A stretch of 64,000 bases of DNA, taken from Daedaleopsis sinensis. Lineage: Eukaryota > Basidiomycota > Agaricomycetes > Polyporales > Polyporaceae. The stretch's first letter is position 1. Each line of letters opens with the position of its first letter. The notes beneath the pieces are model-generated. The model had not been told where the DNA came from. It saw nothing but the letters and a program-made list of their open reading frames with translations, and did no database searches. The stretch covers positions 806,001 to 870,000 of the forward strand of contig CM066308.1 of the NCBI GenBank assembly GCA_033807695.1, written 5' to 3'. Position numbers and translations under genes: made by a program. Of this stretch, positions 48,301-57,800 are shown piece by piece.

Positions 48301-51300
48301 ATACTAGTACAAATTGGTACTAATTTGTGGTACAATTTCACCATAATAGTAGCAATGTGGTATGAGTGGTGCCATGAGTAGACCCTCCTCATGCTCTGAA
48401 ACCTCTTAAAAGGTGAATTCAATGGTCAAGAATGAGGTATTGCCCCGGGTAGAGCAGGGAAAAATGCGAAATAAAAATGAACCCACCAGGATTTGAACCC
48501 TGGACATTACTGGCCTCATCACCTGACCACTGCATCCAACCACTACTCCATATGACCTTGATATTTCAAGGAGATACATCGCATATATACCACTTCTTCA
48601 TGGACTTAGATGTTTTTACTCAAGCTCACCTCCCGAAAAACCCTTGTGCTCTACTGCTAATGTGAGCTATAGCTGATTTAAACATAATCCTGAGCACATA
48701 TATTGTAGAGTGGACTGTAGATCAAAAGAGTATACTGTATACAGCCATTTGGCTACAGAGCACAGCAGTCTTTCCGGAGGTAAGTTTGAGTAAAAACATC
48801 TAAGTCCATGCAGGAGTGGTATATCTGCGATGTATCTCCTTGAAATATCAAGGTCATATGGAGTAGTGGTTGGATGCAGTGGTCAGGTGATGAGGCCAGT
48901 AATGTCCAGGGTTCAAATCCTGGTGGGTTCATTTTTATTTCGCATTTTTCCCTGCTCTACCCGGGGCAATACCTCATTCTTGACCATTGAATTCACCATC
49001 TAACCCCACTTTTAGAGTGTTTAAGAGGTCTAAGAGTAAGAGCAGGATGTGATGATGCTGCAAATTGATAAAAGGTTTGTCAATATATTGCTCTGGATTA
49101 GTACACTTTTTCTACTAGTTATACTAATATAGTTGGACCACCTTGCAAATATGTACAAGTTTGACACATGCGCAAAATGTGTAACACTTGCACACATTAT
49201 TGCAAATTTGCAAGGGAGGTTTTTCCAGATGAGCCAGGACGGCGCGAAGGCAGCAACAGATCGTGCAGAGCGTGCGCAGCGTCGTCAGCGACGCTTCGAC
49301 GAGCCGGAGGAGAAGGCACGCCTGCCCGCATCTCAGTCACGCATCGAAGAGGTACCTGACGCTGAAGGGCCCGACAACTCCAACAAGATCCCACATGAGG
49401 CGGTTCTCAACACTGCTTCTCGTGCGGAGGAGACTCGCCCTATCGAAGCGGGACCCGTTGAACATCCGTTCGCGTCCGTACGCGATGCGACCTACGCGCC
49501 GCCATATAAACGAAACTTCGGTGCGCCTCCACCAAAAGTTCCGGCCGCCAAGAAACCAGAGACTGCGTACCGCGCTATGGCTCCCATCTACGATCCGAAA
49601 CATGCCATCAACGTCTTCAAACGCTGTTTAGAGGCTCCAGTATCCCTCTCGCAAGAGGAGCTGTTCGCCCTCGCCCCCGAGATTCGTCAGGCCGTTCGAG
49701 AAGCGGTAACGTCGCGTCGCTTGCCCGTCGAGCCAACACTACTGCTTCAGGAAGTTACTCTGCCATTCTCCGACGAAGATCTGGAGGAGACGCTACAGCA
49801 GAAAGAGGAGACCCTTCTCCGCGCCGCGACATTCCTTGCACACATGCCCGACACGTTCCAGCAATCTATGCATCCGCCAAATCAGGACAGTACGCGGTCG
49901 ACGGTCCAACCCACGACTCCCCCCGCAGGCTCTTTGGTAATCCAGGATCCCGCGGAACAATACCTCAAAGCGCTCCCGCCTGGTCAGGCACTTCCACGGC
50001 TCCTCGCTGCACCAACATCCGCCGCTATTCAATCAATCAAGGGGGTCTTTCCAGGCGATATCAGCGTACCATGCACCATGGACACGGGCTCCGCAATTAT
50101 CAGCATGTCCGAGGATTTCTGCCACCACAGCGGTCTTGCATACGACCCGGACTTTCGTCTCGAAATGGAGAATGCTAATGGCACCAACAACTTCTCGCTC
50201 GGCCTCGCTCGCAACGTCCCAGTCCATTTCGGAGATATCACTGTTTATCTTCAGGTTCACGTCCTTCAATCACCCGCATACGATGTGCTCCTCGGACGGC
50301 CTTTCGACATCCTCGTGGAGAGCCTCATACAGACTCGTCGAGATGGTTCCTCAACAGTCACCATAAACGATCCGAACACTGGCAAGAACTGTGTGCTACC
50401 TACCTCACCGCGCGGAGAGCCGCTTTTCACGCGCAACACTCGGACGTCTGAGACAACGTCGCCAGCGGATTTTTGCAACTCGAGGATCTGATTTCAGATC
50501 AGGGAGAAGTCGCAGTGATCATCACCTACTCGTCCGAGAACCCTGAACCCACCATAGAAGCTTATTCCATCCTCGACTCTCCACACAACGACAAAACCAT
50601 AGATCTGCTATATCTCTCCATCTGCGACCCTTCACTACTCGGCACCGACACTCTATGCGACCCCTCCTTCCCTTACTCTACGTTCTACAACTACTCGCCA
50701 GACTTCGACTTCATACACTCACACTATGCACAAAACCCATATATGACCGGCCCAATCCCGACTACGCCTTCCACTTCTACCGACTCTGCGCCTCGTGCTT
50801 GCATCCCGATCTTTTCTATCCATTCCCATGTTCGCAAATCCGCCAATACGTATCCAGTTCCAGCCTATCTCTCGACTCCGATATCGCCTCCTGTTACGTC
50901 GTCTCACTTTCCAGTTACTCTTCCCACCGGTACAATTCCAGTCCTTGCAGCAACGAAGAAAAAGTATAAACCTGTCCACAAGAAAACAAAACCGGTCCTT
51001 GCACCGCTCCCATCCGAATTCCGTATCATTCGCAACATCACCGGGAATCCGCTCGCCGAGATGCCCGAGCTTCCATCACATCCGCCTGCGTTCACTGCGA
51101 CCGGTCGCTACACAGTGGATCGAAAAGCAATTATCGACAAGAATCATGCTGGAGGCTTCCTTTGGGAAGAAGAACTCGCGCTGCTGCACCATCTCATGTG
51201 CCTACAGAACGACGCGTTCGCATGGGACGACTCGGAGCGCGGAACGTTTCGCCGCGACTTCTTTCCGGACGTTCCCATCCCTACCATTCCACACAAGCCA

Positions 51301-54300
51301 TGGGTCCTTAAGAACTTTCCTCCGCCACCCGGCCTGCAGACGGCCATGTGCGAAATCGTCCGACAGAAGGAAGAAGCCGGAGTCTACGAACCATCAAACT
51401 CATCTTACCGTTCTAGACATTTCTGCGTACTCAAGAAGGACGGAAAGAAGCTTCGCATGGTGCATTCGCTCGAACCGCTCAACGCAGTCACGATCCAACA
51501 CTCGGGGGTACCACCATTCACAGATCAACTCGCCGATAATTTCGCCGGGCGTGCATGCTTGGGACTAGTGTTGTGCGGGCCCGGCTTGGCCTGGAAGCCC
51601 GGGGCTTTGGCCCGGCCTCCGCCGGCCTAGGCTTCCAGAAGGGTCAGGCCAGGCCGTAGGCCGTATGGCACGGCTTGGCCCGGCCGGCTTTGGCTCAGGC
51701 CCGGGCCTGAGGTACACGGCCACAAGGATAGATAGATATCAGTACTAGTTAGTTGTGCTGACAAATCACATTACTTAATTGTTCACACACCACTTATATT
51801 GCTTTCTCGGACCGAATCAACCCATTTCTGTGACACCGAGCACAAAAAATGTGGTCAATGACCCCTTTCCGGCCAGATTCAGTATCATAAGCGCCCTCGG
51901 AGCGCCCACAAGGTGGGCCACGGCTTGCCGGCCTGGCCCGGGGCCTCATGAGCTGCAAGCCAGGCCGTCAGGCCGTCCGAAGCCCTATTGGCTGGCCTGG
52001 CTTGGCCCGGCCTGTGCGGGCCCGGCTTTGCCGGCCTGAGGGCCTGAGGCCGGGCAAAGCACAACACTACTTGGGACTCCTCGACCTTTTCGTCGGCTAC
52101 GACCACCGTCGTATTGCCGAAGAATACCGGGACCTAACAACGTTCATGACGCCATTCGGAGCTCGACGACTAGTCACCCTGCCAATGGGTTGGACGAATT
52201 CGGTGCCGATCTTCCACGACGATGTCACTTACATCCTGCAGGACGAAGTTCCACATGTCACCATCCCATTCATCGACGACGTACCAATCCGGGGACCTGC
52301 TACTCGGTACGAACTACCGAAAGCGCCATTCTTCGAAACAATCCCGGAGAACCCAGGAATTCGGAGATTCGTCTGGGAACACCTGGTTAACGTCAACCGC
52401 ATCGCACAACGCATGAAGTACTGTCACGGCACCTTCTCAGGCCCGAAAGCGTTCCTCTGCATTGCCGAAGGACCCGTCGTCGGTCACTACTGCGCATATG
52501 AAGGTCGTCGACCGGAGCCGAGCAACTACGACAAAATCCTCACCTGGGGACCCTGCCGAAACGTCTCTGAAGTCCGAGCCTTCCTCGGGACAGCTGGAGT
52601 AGCTCGCGCATTCATTCGCAACTTTGGGAAGCTGGCCGCACCACTCACACAACTCACACACAAAGCGGCAATCTTCCACTGGGGCCCTGAGCAAATACAG
52701 GCACAAGAAGACCTCAAAGACGCGCTCATACATTGCCCAGCTCTGCGACCACTCGACTACACCTCCCCCGCAGAAGTCATTCTAGCTGTCGATACATCCA
52801 ACATCGCTGTCGGTTTCCTACTCGCTCAGTGCGACGTTGACGACCCTTCTCGCCGACACTTTGCCCGGTTCGGATCAATTGTCCTCAACACACGTGAATC
52901 CATGTACTCCCAGCCAAAGCTGGAGCTGTATGGGTTGTACCGTGCCCTCAAGGCGTGCAAGAGGCTACTCATCGGTCTCAGGAATCTTGTGGTAGAGGTC
53001 GACGCAAAATATATCAAAGGAATGCTCAATAACCCGGACGAAGCACCGAGCGCGTCCATGAACAGGTGGATTGTGACCATACTCACCTTTCATTTTCGAC
53101 TAGTTCACGTTCCGGGCGCCATGCACGGGCCCGATGGCTTGTCACGCCGACCAGCGCAGCCAGACGACCGAGAAGACCCTCCGGACACGGAAGACGACTG
53201 GATTGACCATCTCAACGGTCTCATGAACATTATTAATCCCGCACCCCATACCTTATCCCCGCTAGACCTCACAAGCAATCGAGTAGCTCCAACCGCACAC
53301 CGTGTCCCCCCTCAGCTGCTACGTAGTTCCCAGTCCACCGACTCACCCATTGCACTCTCACATATGACAAAGTTACTCTGGCTCGCAACGGCACACACTA
53401 GCAACTCTACCCATCCTAACATCTCTACTATCGGCAATAAACCCCCTGCCTATGGCCTCATCAAACCTAATTCCAAATCTGTCCCGTACTCGTGTCCGGC
53501 GCCGACTCTCTCCCTCGCTCCCATTAGCCAGAATGTGCCCGCTCCCGACCCTCCGTCTGCGCCGGTCCCTACTGCTACAATCCCCCGCTCAGCTGTCGCC
53601 GACCTCGAAGACGCACGTCTGCAAGACATCATACAATTCCTACGAGACCTCTCCATGCCATCGGCTCTCTCAGAACAAGCACGCCAGACCTTTACACGCC
53701 AAGCTGCCCGCTTCTATCTCAAGAACGACCGACTGTTCCGCCGCCACCCCGCTGGACAAGACAAGCTAGTCATCGGCCACGAGAAACGTCTCGAGCTGCT
53801 GAGGCAAGCACACGACGACGTCGCGCACAAAGGCATATACGCGACAAATGCTCTCCTCTCGGAGCGCTTCTGGTGGCCCCACCTCCAAGCAGATGTCGCC
53901 TGGTATGTTCGTACCTGCCATCTCTGCCAATCCCGACAACTCCGACAAATCTCCATACCCCCCATCGTGGCCACTCCCGCACCTCTGTTCACCAAAATCT
54001 ATGTCGACACCATGCACCTACCAACGTCCGCAGGGTACAAGTACATCGTCCATGGACGCTGCTCCCTCACCTCGTACCCAGAAGCTCGAGCTCTTAGTAC
54101 GTAGAGAGACAGGCACAGCACTCGCCGATTGGATCTTCGAAGACGTCCTCTGTAGATGGGGAACCCTGTGCGAGATCGTATCAGACAACGGCACACCGTT
54201 TGTCAAAGCGCTCACGCACTTGGAAAGGCAGCACGGAATCACACACATCCGGATATCTGGTTACAATTCACGCGCAAACGGGCTCGTCGAACACCCGCAT

Positions 54301-56551
54301 TTCGACGTCCGACAAGCTCTGTTCAAGGCCGCAAACGGCGATCAGTCGAAGTGGTCCAGATACCTCCACCATGTCCTGTGGGCAGATCGAATCACAGTAC
54401 GCCGTCGATTAGGCTGTTCGCCGTTCTTCGCAGCCACGGGCTGCCACCCTATCCTCCCACTCGACATCACTGAGGCAACATATCTCTTCCCTGCGCCCCA
54501 AGGCATGCTCTCTACCACAGACCTTATTGGTGGACGTGCCCGAGCTCTCGCCCGGCGGCAAGAAGATCTGGCCCGCATTCATTCCGATGTGTACGCTGCC
54601 CGACTTCACACTGCGCGACAATTCGAACGAGACCACCATACGACCATCCGGGACTTCGATTTCGCCCGCGGCGCCCTCGTTCTCGTCCGAAACACCGCCA
54701 TCGAGAAGGCTCTCAACCGGAAGATGCGGCCGAGGTACCTGGGGCCTTTCGTAGTCATCTCGCGCAACAGAGGTGGTGCTTACATTGTCTCGGAGCTGAA
54801 CGGAGCCGTTTTCGACCGCCCTATGGCCGCATTCCGACTGCTTCCATACCTGGCTCGCACGTCCATCGAACTGCCATGGCTCGACGCGGACGAATACCTC
54901 GACATCTCTACGTCTAGGCTCCGCGAGATGGAAGCGTCGGACTCCCTTGGAGACGACGACGAAGACACACTCGAGCCACACGGTGACAGTCTCGGCGGCG
55001 ACGCACACGACCATCAGCTCGAGGAAGAACAGCCAGAGCTGTGACTTCCCGTCCAGCTACGACTCACTGTCCCTCATCGACTTCTTTCGACTTCAACTTC
55101 ACTCTTACCCACCTACTTCTTTCGATTTCGACTTCACCGACATCATTCATCCCGCTGCTTGCTGGACCGAGGACGGTCCATTTCTCAGTTGGGAGGGGAT
55201 GATGGGCAGCCCCTGCGTCTGGGCAGGTTGGCGCATCCACGGCGTCCGAGGCGACATCCTCTTCCATACACAGTCTTCCGCAGGTCTAGGCTATGCGCCG
55301 TACGCCGCCGCCCTTGACTTGTTCCCTTTTACAGCCTTTCCGCTTCAGTTCGTTTTCCGACTACGACTGACGCGCTCACGTGACCGCGTCCTGCTGACGC
55401 GTCCGCCTCCTTTCTTCCTCGTTCTGACTTCCCATTCGTTCGCCATGCCCATGCTCCGAGCTTTACTCCTGTACGTCGCCGATCTGCTGACTGCTCCAGC
55501 CTAGTATTACGCTAGATAGCTCCTGTTCTTTACCGTACATAGGCACCGTGCTTCCGACCGAGAATGTCAGTTTTGTGCTCCCCTCGTATCTACCGTGTGC
55601 CGCTCGTCCTTCGCCCCTCGCCCCGCGACTTCGACTCTCGACCTGCGCCTCACGTCCTCGTCTCTCTCGTCTCTGCTCTCGACGCCTGTGGTTAGGGATC
55701 CCACTCCTTCCTCTACTCCTCCTCCTCCTCCTCCTCCTACTGCCTGGCTGCCGGACGGACTCGATCGCTCTGTCCCCTTGCTCCGTTCTGACCTCTCAGC
55801 GGCTGGTCAGACGCATCATCGGACAGAGCGACAAACGTACCGATAGGACATGGCGCACAGGCAGATAGCGTCTAGCGTCAGCCGAGTAAAATCCGCGGCG
55901 GGCTCGATCACGTCGCGTGGCCCAAACCTAGAGCAACATGAGCGGAGAACATAGATAGGAGACTGGCAACCAACTGACCGCTCCCACTTCAGCACAAGCT
56001 GGGAGACGACGTCCATCATACCGTCGAACATGTTGTGAATGCTTGCGGTTCCGAAACACGGCATCAGGAGACGGTCTGCAGAATTTTTCAAAGACGGAGA
56101 CCGGGTGAGGGAGAAACGAACGTACGAGCGATGTACCAGTTTTGCTCCTCGGGAACGAAGGCCTAAATTACAGAGTCCCAGTAGTATGAGACGACACCAT
56201 CCCAGTGCAGCCAGTGCAGCCAGTGTTCTGCGACGTACGGTGAATAGACCGTCCCCGGCTGCATTGCGCACTTGTTTCAGACCAGCGGAGACCTTCTTCT
56301 TGAACCTCTTCTCGTCGGAGGCCTCATTGAGCAACTTGTATGAGGAGACAAAATTTCTCTTTTCCCCTGAACGTTGACGTGAGCATCGTCAAGTCGTTCC
56401 AAGCGTATTGCTCACCGAAGATAGAGAGCTGGTATATCTCGCCGTATTGCTGAGCGAGGAGGTTGATGGACTTGAGGGGCAGTGAGCGATCTATCGCGTT
56501 CACATGCCCAAGGAAGGGGACGGCAGGGGGGCTGGGAATAGGGATAGTCAT
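42373..56551 (-). CDS. CYP505-type P450-reductase fusion 2, split by a retrotransposon in an intron
   Basis: Paralogue of the gene at 36,904-41,291. The 5' part (56,551-55,841) starts MTIPIPSPPAVPFLGHV and ends after LCAMSYR. The rest runs from 45,965 to the stop at 42,373. The intron between them is 45,966-55,840 (9,875 bp); without the LTR retrotransposon it would be 70 bp, close to the 62 bp of the same intron in the paralogue. The remaining exons read open: SFYR after the break, then LREEIDSTLGDRPMSVQDV, ESLRLGPTAPARTV, the haem region, LYGSNTGTSESFAQRL and FGCGNRDWVNTYQRIP. RQYSISSSPLWNAQ, LLMVCAGSGLAPMRGFLQE and GRYATDIFE follow. Substrate class as for the paralogue (subterminal fatty-acid hydroxylation, from family knowledge). 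Whether a 9.9 kb intron is spliced here is unknown. Confidence 0.85.
46014..46017. repeat. Target-site duplication (left) of the LTR retrotransposon
   Basis: TCGG immediately before the left LTR matches TCGG at 55,819-55,822 immediately after the right LTR. A 4-bp duplication is within the range for Ty3/gypsy elements, although 5 bp is commoner. Confidence 0.6.
46018..46635 (+). repeat. Left LTR
   Basis: 618 bp, starting TGATGGGCAGCCCC and ending GACGCATCA. Its first ~330 bp differ from the right LTR at about 20 positions; the remainder looks identical by eye. It includes a CTCCTCCTCCTCC tract near 46,535. Confidence 0.9.
47074..48198 (+). CDS. gag: gag of the retrotransposon (3' end interrupted)
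   Basis: The first in-frame ATG is 47,074, giving a gag of the kind that opens with SFDPDKPQTIRDFFEDLNFL. A zinc knuckle follows, CIYCSGPHGIRYC (Cys-2-Cys-3-His-4-Cys, one residue shorter than usual between the second Cys and the His). The frame is open upstream to 46,639 without an ATG and that part also looks coding, so a different start is possible. After 48,198 the frame runs into a nested element and stops at 48,264. Removing that element with one copy of its flanking duplication would join this frame to the protease frame. Confidence 0.8.
48201..49231. mobile_element. Nested terminal-inverted-repeat element (1.03 kb)
   Basis: The ends are inverted repeats: 48,201-48,240 (CATCTGGAAAAACCTCC and onward) matches the reverse complement of 49,192-49,231 at 37 of 40 positions. 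The flanks give a short target duplication AG (or AGC, depending on where the element ends). The inside is AT-rich and non-coding, so the element is non-autonomous. Its removal restores gag-protease frame continuity, which supports these borders. The superfamily is unclear; a 2-3 bp duplication is compatible with several DNA-transposon groups. Confidence 0.75.
48412..48997. repeat. Large palindrome with tRNA-like (SINE-like) arms
   Basis: Two ~250-bp arms (48,412-48,661 and 48,749-48,997) are inverted copies around an ~87-bp loop. Each arm contains a tRNA-like part. In the right arm a TAGTGGTTGG box-A-like sequence starts at 48,864 and a perfect Pol III box B, GGTTCAAATCC, lies at 48,910-48,920 within a 5-bp T-stem (CCAGG/CCTGG). 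The left arm has the mirror copy (box B at 48,489-48,499, minus strand). No acceptor stem can be formed, so this is not an intact tRNA gene. Confidence 0.8.
49232..50491 (+). CDS. Retrotransposon protease region
   Basis: The frame continues from gag after the nested element. It has a charged, disordered linker of about 250 residues, then an aspartic protease with CTMDTGSAIISMS (catalytic Asp in DTG) and, later, YDVLLGRPFDILVES (the hydrophobic-Gly flap/helix region). It ends at a stop at 50,491 and overlaps the start of the reverse-transcriptase frame by 19 nt in the -1 frame, at a GGATTTTTGC run. Confidence 0.8.
   Translation, partial: SQDGAKAATDRAERAQRRQRRFDEPEEKARLPASQSRIEEVPDAEGPDNSNKIPHEAVLNTASRAEETRPIEAGPVEHPFASVRDATYAPPYKRNFGAPPPKVPAAKKPETAYRAMAPIYDPKHAINVFKRCLEAPVSLSQEELFALAPEIRQAVREAVTSRRLPVEPTLLLQEVTLPFSDEDLEETLQQKEETLLRAATFLAHMPDTFQQSMHPPNQDSTRSTVQPTTPPAGSLVIQDPAEQYLKALPPGQALPRLLAAPTSAAIQSIKGVFPGDISVPCTMDTGSAIISMSEDFCHHSGLAYDPDFRLEMENANGTNNFSLGLARNVPVHFGDITVYLQVHVLQSPAYDVLLGRPFDILVESLIQTRRDGSSTVTINDPNTGKNCVLPTSPRGEPLFTRNTRTSETTSPADFCNSRI
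50473..54104 (+). CDS. pol: Retrotransposon reverse transcriptase, RNase H and integrase N-terminus (interrupted)
   Basis: The -1 frame after the protease is read to 51,565. There it is broken by a hAT-like element, and it continues after 52,070. RT motifs are FCVLKKDGKKLRMVHSLEP, LLDLFVGYDHRRI (first Asp), LPMGWTNS and FIDDVP (the YxDD-type active site, here FIDD). RNase H has VILAVDTSNIAVG and LVVEVDAKYIKGML. The integrase zinc-binding part has HDDVAHKG and CHLCQ, and the core begins YVDTMHLPTS. The frame ends at a TAG near 54,102 with the catalytic core incomplete; the rest lies in another frame from about 54,100. Confidence 0.85.
51566..52069. mobile_element. Nested hAT-like non-autonomous element (504 bp)
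   Basis: The element is bounded by inverted repeats TAGTGTTGTGC and GCACAACACTA, and flanked by a perfect 8-bp target duplication CTTGGGAC (51,558-51,565 and 52,070-52,077). An 8-bp duplication is the hallmark of hAT elements. The subterminal parts are full of GGCCCGGC/GGCCTGGC repeats; the middle is AT-richer and non-coding. It interrupts the reverse transcriptase; the reading frame on either side is continuous once it and one duplication copy are ignored. Confidence 0.9.
54105..55044 (+). pseudogene. Frameshifted C-terminal part of the integrase
   Basis: In the +1 frame relative to the upstream pol frame, the integrase core continues. It has a WIFEDVLCRWG helix, a SDNGTPF segment (second catalytic Asp) and NGLVEH (catalytic Glu). 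A C-terminal domain follows with RYLGPFVVIS (a GPY/F-type motif). The tail is acidic and ends at 55,044; no chromodomain is seen. The break sits at GAGCTCTTAGTACGTAGAG, where a short insertion would explain the shift. Confidence 0.8.
55190..55199 (+). promoter_or_regulatory. Polypurine tract of the retrotransposon
   Basis: GGGAGGGGA directly precedes the right LTR, as expected for plus-strand DNA priming. Confidence 0.7.
55200..55818 (+). repeat. Right LTR
   Basis: 619 bp, with the same ends as the left LTR (TGATG...CATCA). It is followed by TCGG at 55,819-55,822, the second copy of the target duplication. The divergence from the left LTR is confined mostly to the first half. Confidence 0.9.
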
Positions 56552-57800
56552 AGAGGTATCTAGAGAGGGATGGGTCTGCAAGAGGAGGGGAGGGGTTGAG
56601 GGAGGAGGAGGTCTGGCGAGGTCTGCTTTATACGCCAATATGTGCGCCTTTGATCAATCCGGCGGTCAACGGTCTCATGGAGAACGCAAAGAGTTTCGCT
56701 CCGAGTTCTCATCTACACGTAATGTTCGGCGGAATGGGGCATTTCCTGTATTCTGAGGGCCGGGACGGGAGTTGACCATTGGAGCCTTTGCCGGGAGCTG
56801 ACTCGGCGTTTGAAAGCATCCGTCGTCTACCGGTGCGCCAGAGATGAGGTAGCCGGAAATTTCGCGCGTTCTGTCACGACATGGAATATGAACTGGATGA
56901 GCGGAAACGATGTAAGCGTATCGCAAACAAGGGTCATCAAGTAGACTCAGCATACCGAAAATCACCGCCTGATTGCAGAGGTAAGTAGTAGTACTTGCTC
57001 CAAGTCACGATACTAGTTATCCCCTAGCATGCTTCTCTACAAGCATTCGTACAACTTTCGCAGATTGTAGCATTTGAGGCCATTCAACCAGTCCGATAGA
57101 CCAAGGAGAATCTGTTCCAATGTTGTAGCTGTAGAGAGTAAGTAGGAGAGCCTCGGAGGAGCCTTTCATTTTGCCGCGGTAGCAAAGTCGCGGCGGCGGT
57201 CGAACTTTGCCGGCGCTCCCCGGCCGATGACGGAGGCTGTGCTCGTAAGGACTTCCCCATAACCTCGGCATCGCATTGTGTCCTCATTTCGATGTGTAAG
57301 TTGATGCGCCTCCTTCGCCTCCGGCAGCACGCAGATCAGTGAGAGTCAAACAAAATGACGCAGCAAGTCGGAAGGAAAACATTCCCGGATGGCTCACTCG
57401 AGCACTTACACTGGCTGCTATTGTCACGTTGAAAACGATAACCCCAAGCCACGCAGTATGGTTGACGCGTTGACGTACTACTAGCCGTTGCGAAACAGCG
57501 CGGACGTGCAAATAAGTGCCATTATATTGGAATCTCACTACACAACTCACCACACGCATGGGTACGAGACCACACACGGCGAAGAACGGTGACCGTGCCT
57601 TCTCGCCTAGCCGACAACGGGGTTCGGATACACATAGTCGTCAGGTGAGCTCTCGACACTCTCAACATGAGGCGGTCGAAAGCGTTAGCTGACATGTGGC
57701 GCTATGCTTCCTGCTTCTATCCATCATGTTACGCGTCGCGATCGATATACAAACCGACAGCCGCTGCCCCGCGTTTGCAAATCCTTGTGCATTCGAAAAT
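56552..57800 (-). promoter_or_regulatory. Upstream region of P450-reductase fusion 2 with conserved blocks
   Basis: On the minus strand a TATAAA box (56,627-56,632) lies about 75 nt upstream of the ATG at 56,551. Blocks shared with the paralogue's promoter are at 56,711-56,736, 56,945-56,969 and 57,231-57,244, at 160, 394 and 680 nt from the ATG. The first block matches at 24 of 26 positions. No gene is seen; the far end should include the 3' end of the ALG11-like gene. Confidence 0.6.

Larger units (their letters stand above)
46018..55818 (+). mobile_element. Ty3/gypsy LTR retrotransposon (with two nested insertions)
   Basis: A 9,801 bp element with LTRs of about 618 bp, bounded by TGATG and CATCA. 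Domain order gag, protease, reverse transcriptase, RNase H, integrase identifies Ty3/gypsy. A primer-binding-like sequence TGGAGCCCACCGCG starts a few bases after the left LTR, and a purine tract GGGAGGGGA directly precedes the right LTR. Without the two nested insertions it would be about 8.3 kb. It is inserted antisense to, and within an intron of, a P450-reductase gene. The nested insertions and a frameshift in the integrase make it non-autonomous. Confidence 0.93.

Noticed and set aside
48864..48923. Intact tRNA gene
   Set aside because: Box B and the T-arm are good, but no acceptor stem can be formed and box A is weak; better explained as a tRNA-derived repeat.
54947..55504. 185-codon frame running from the end of integrase into the right LTR
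   Set aside because: It overlaps the true integrase end in another frame and reads through the polypurine tract and LTR; not a gene.
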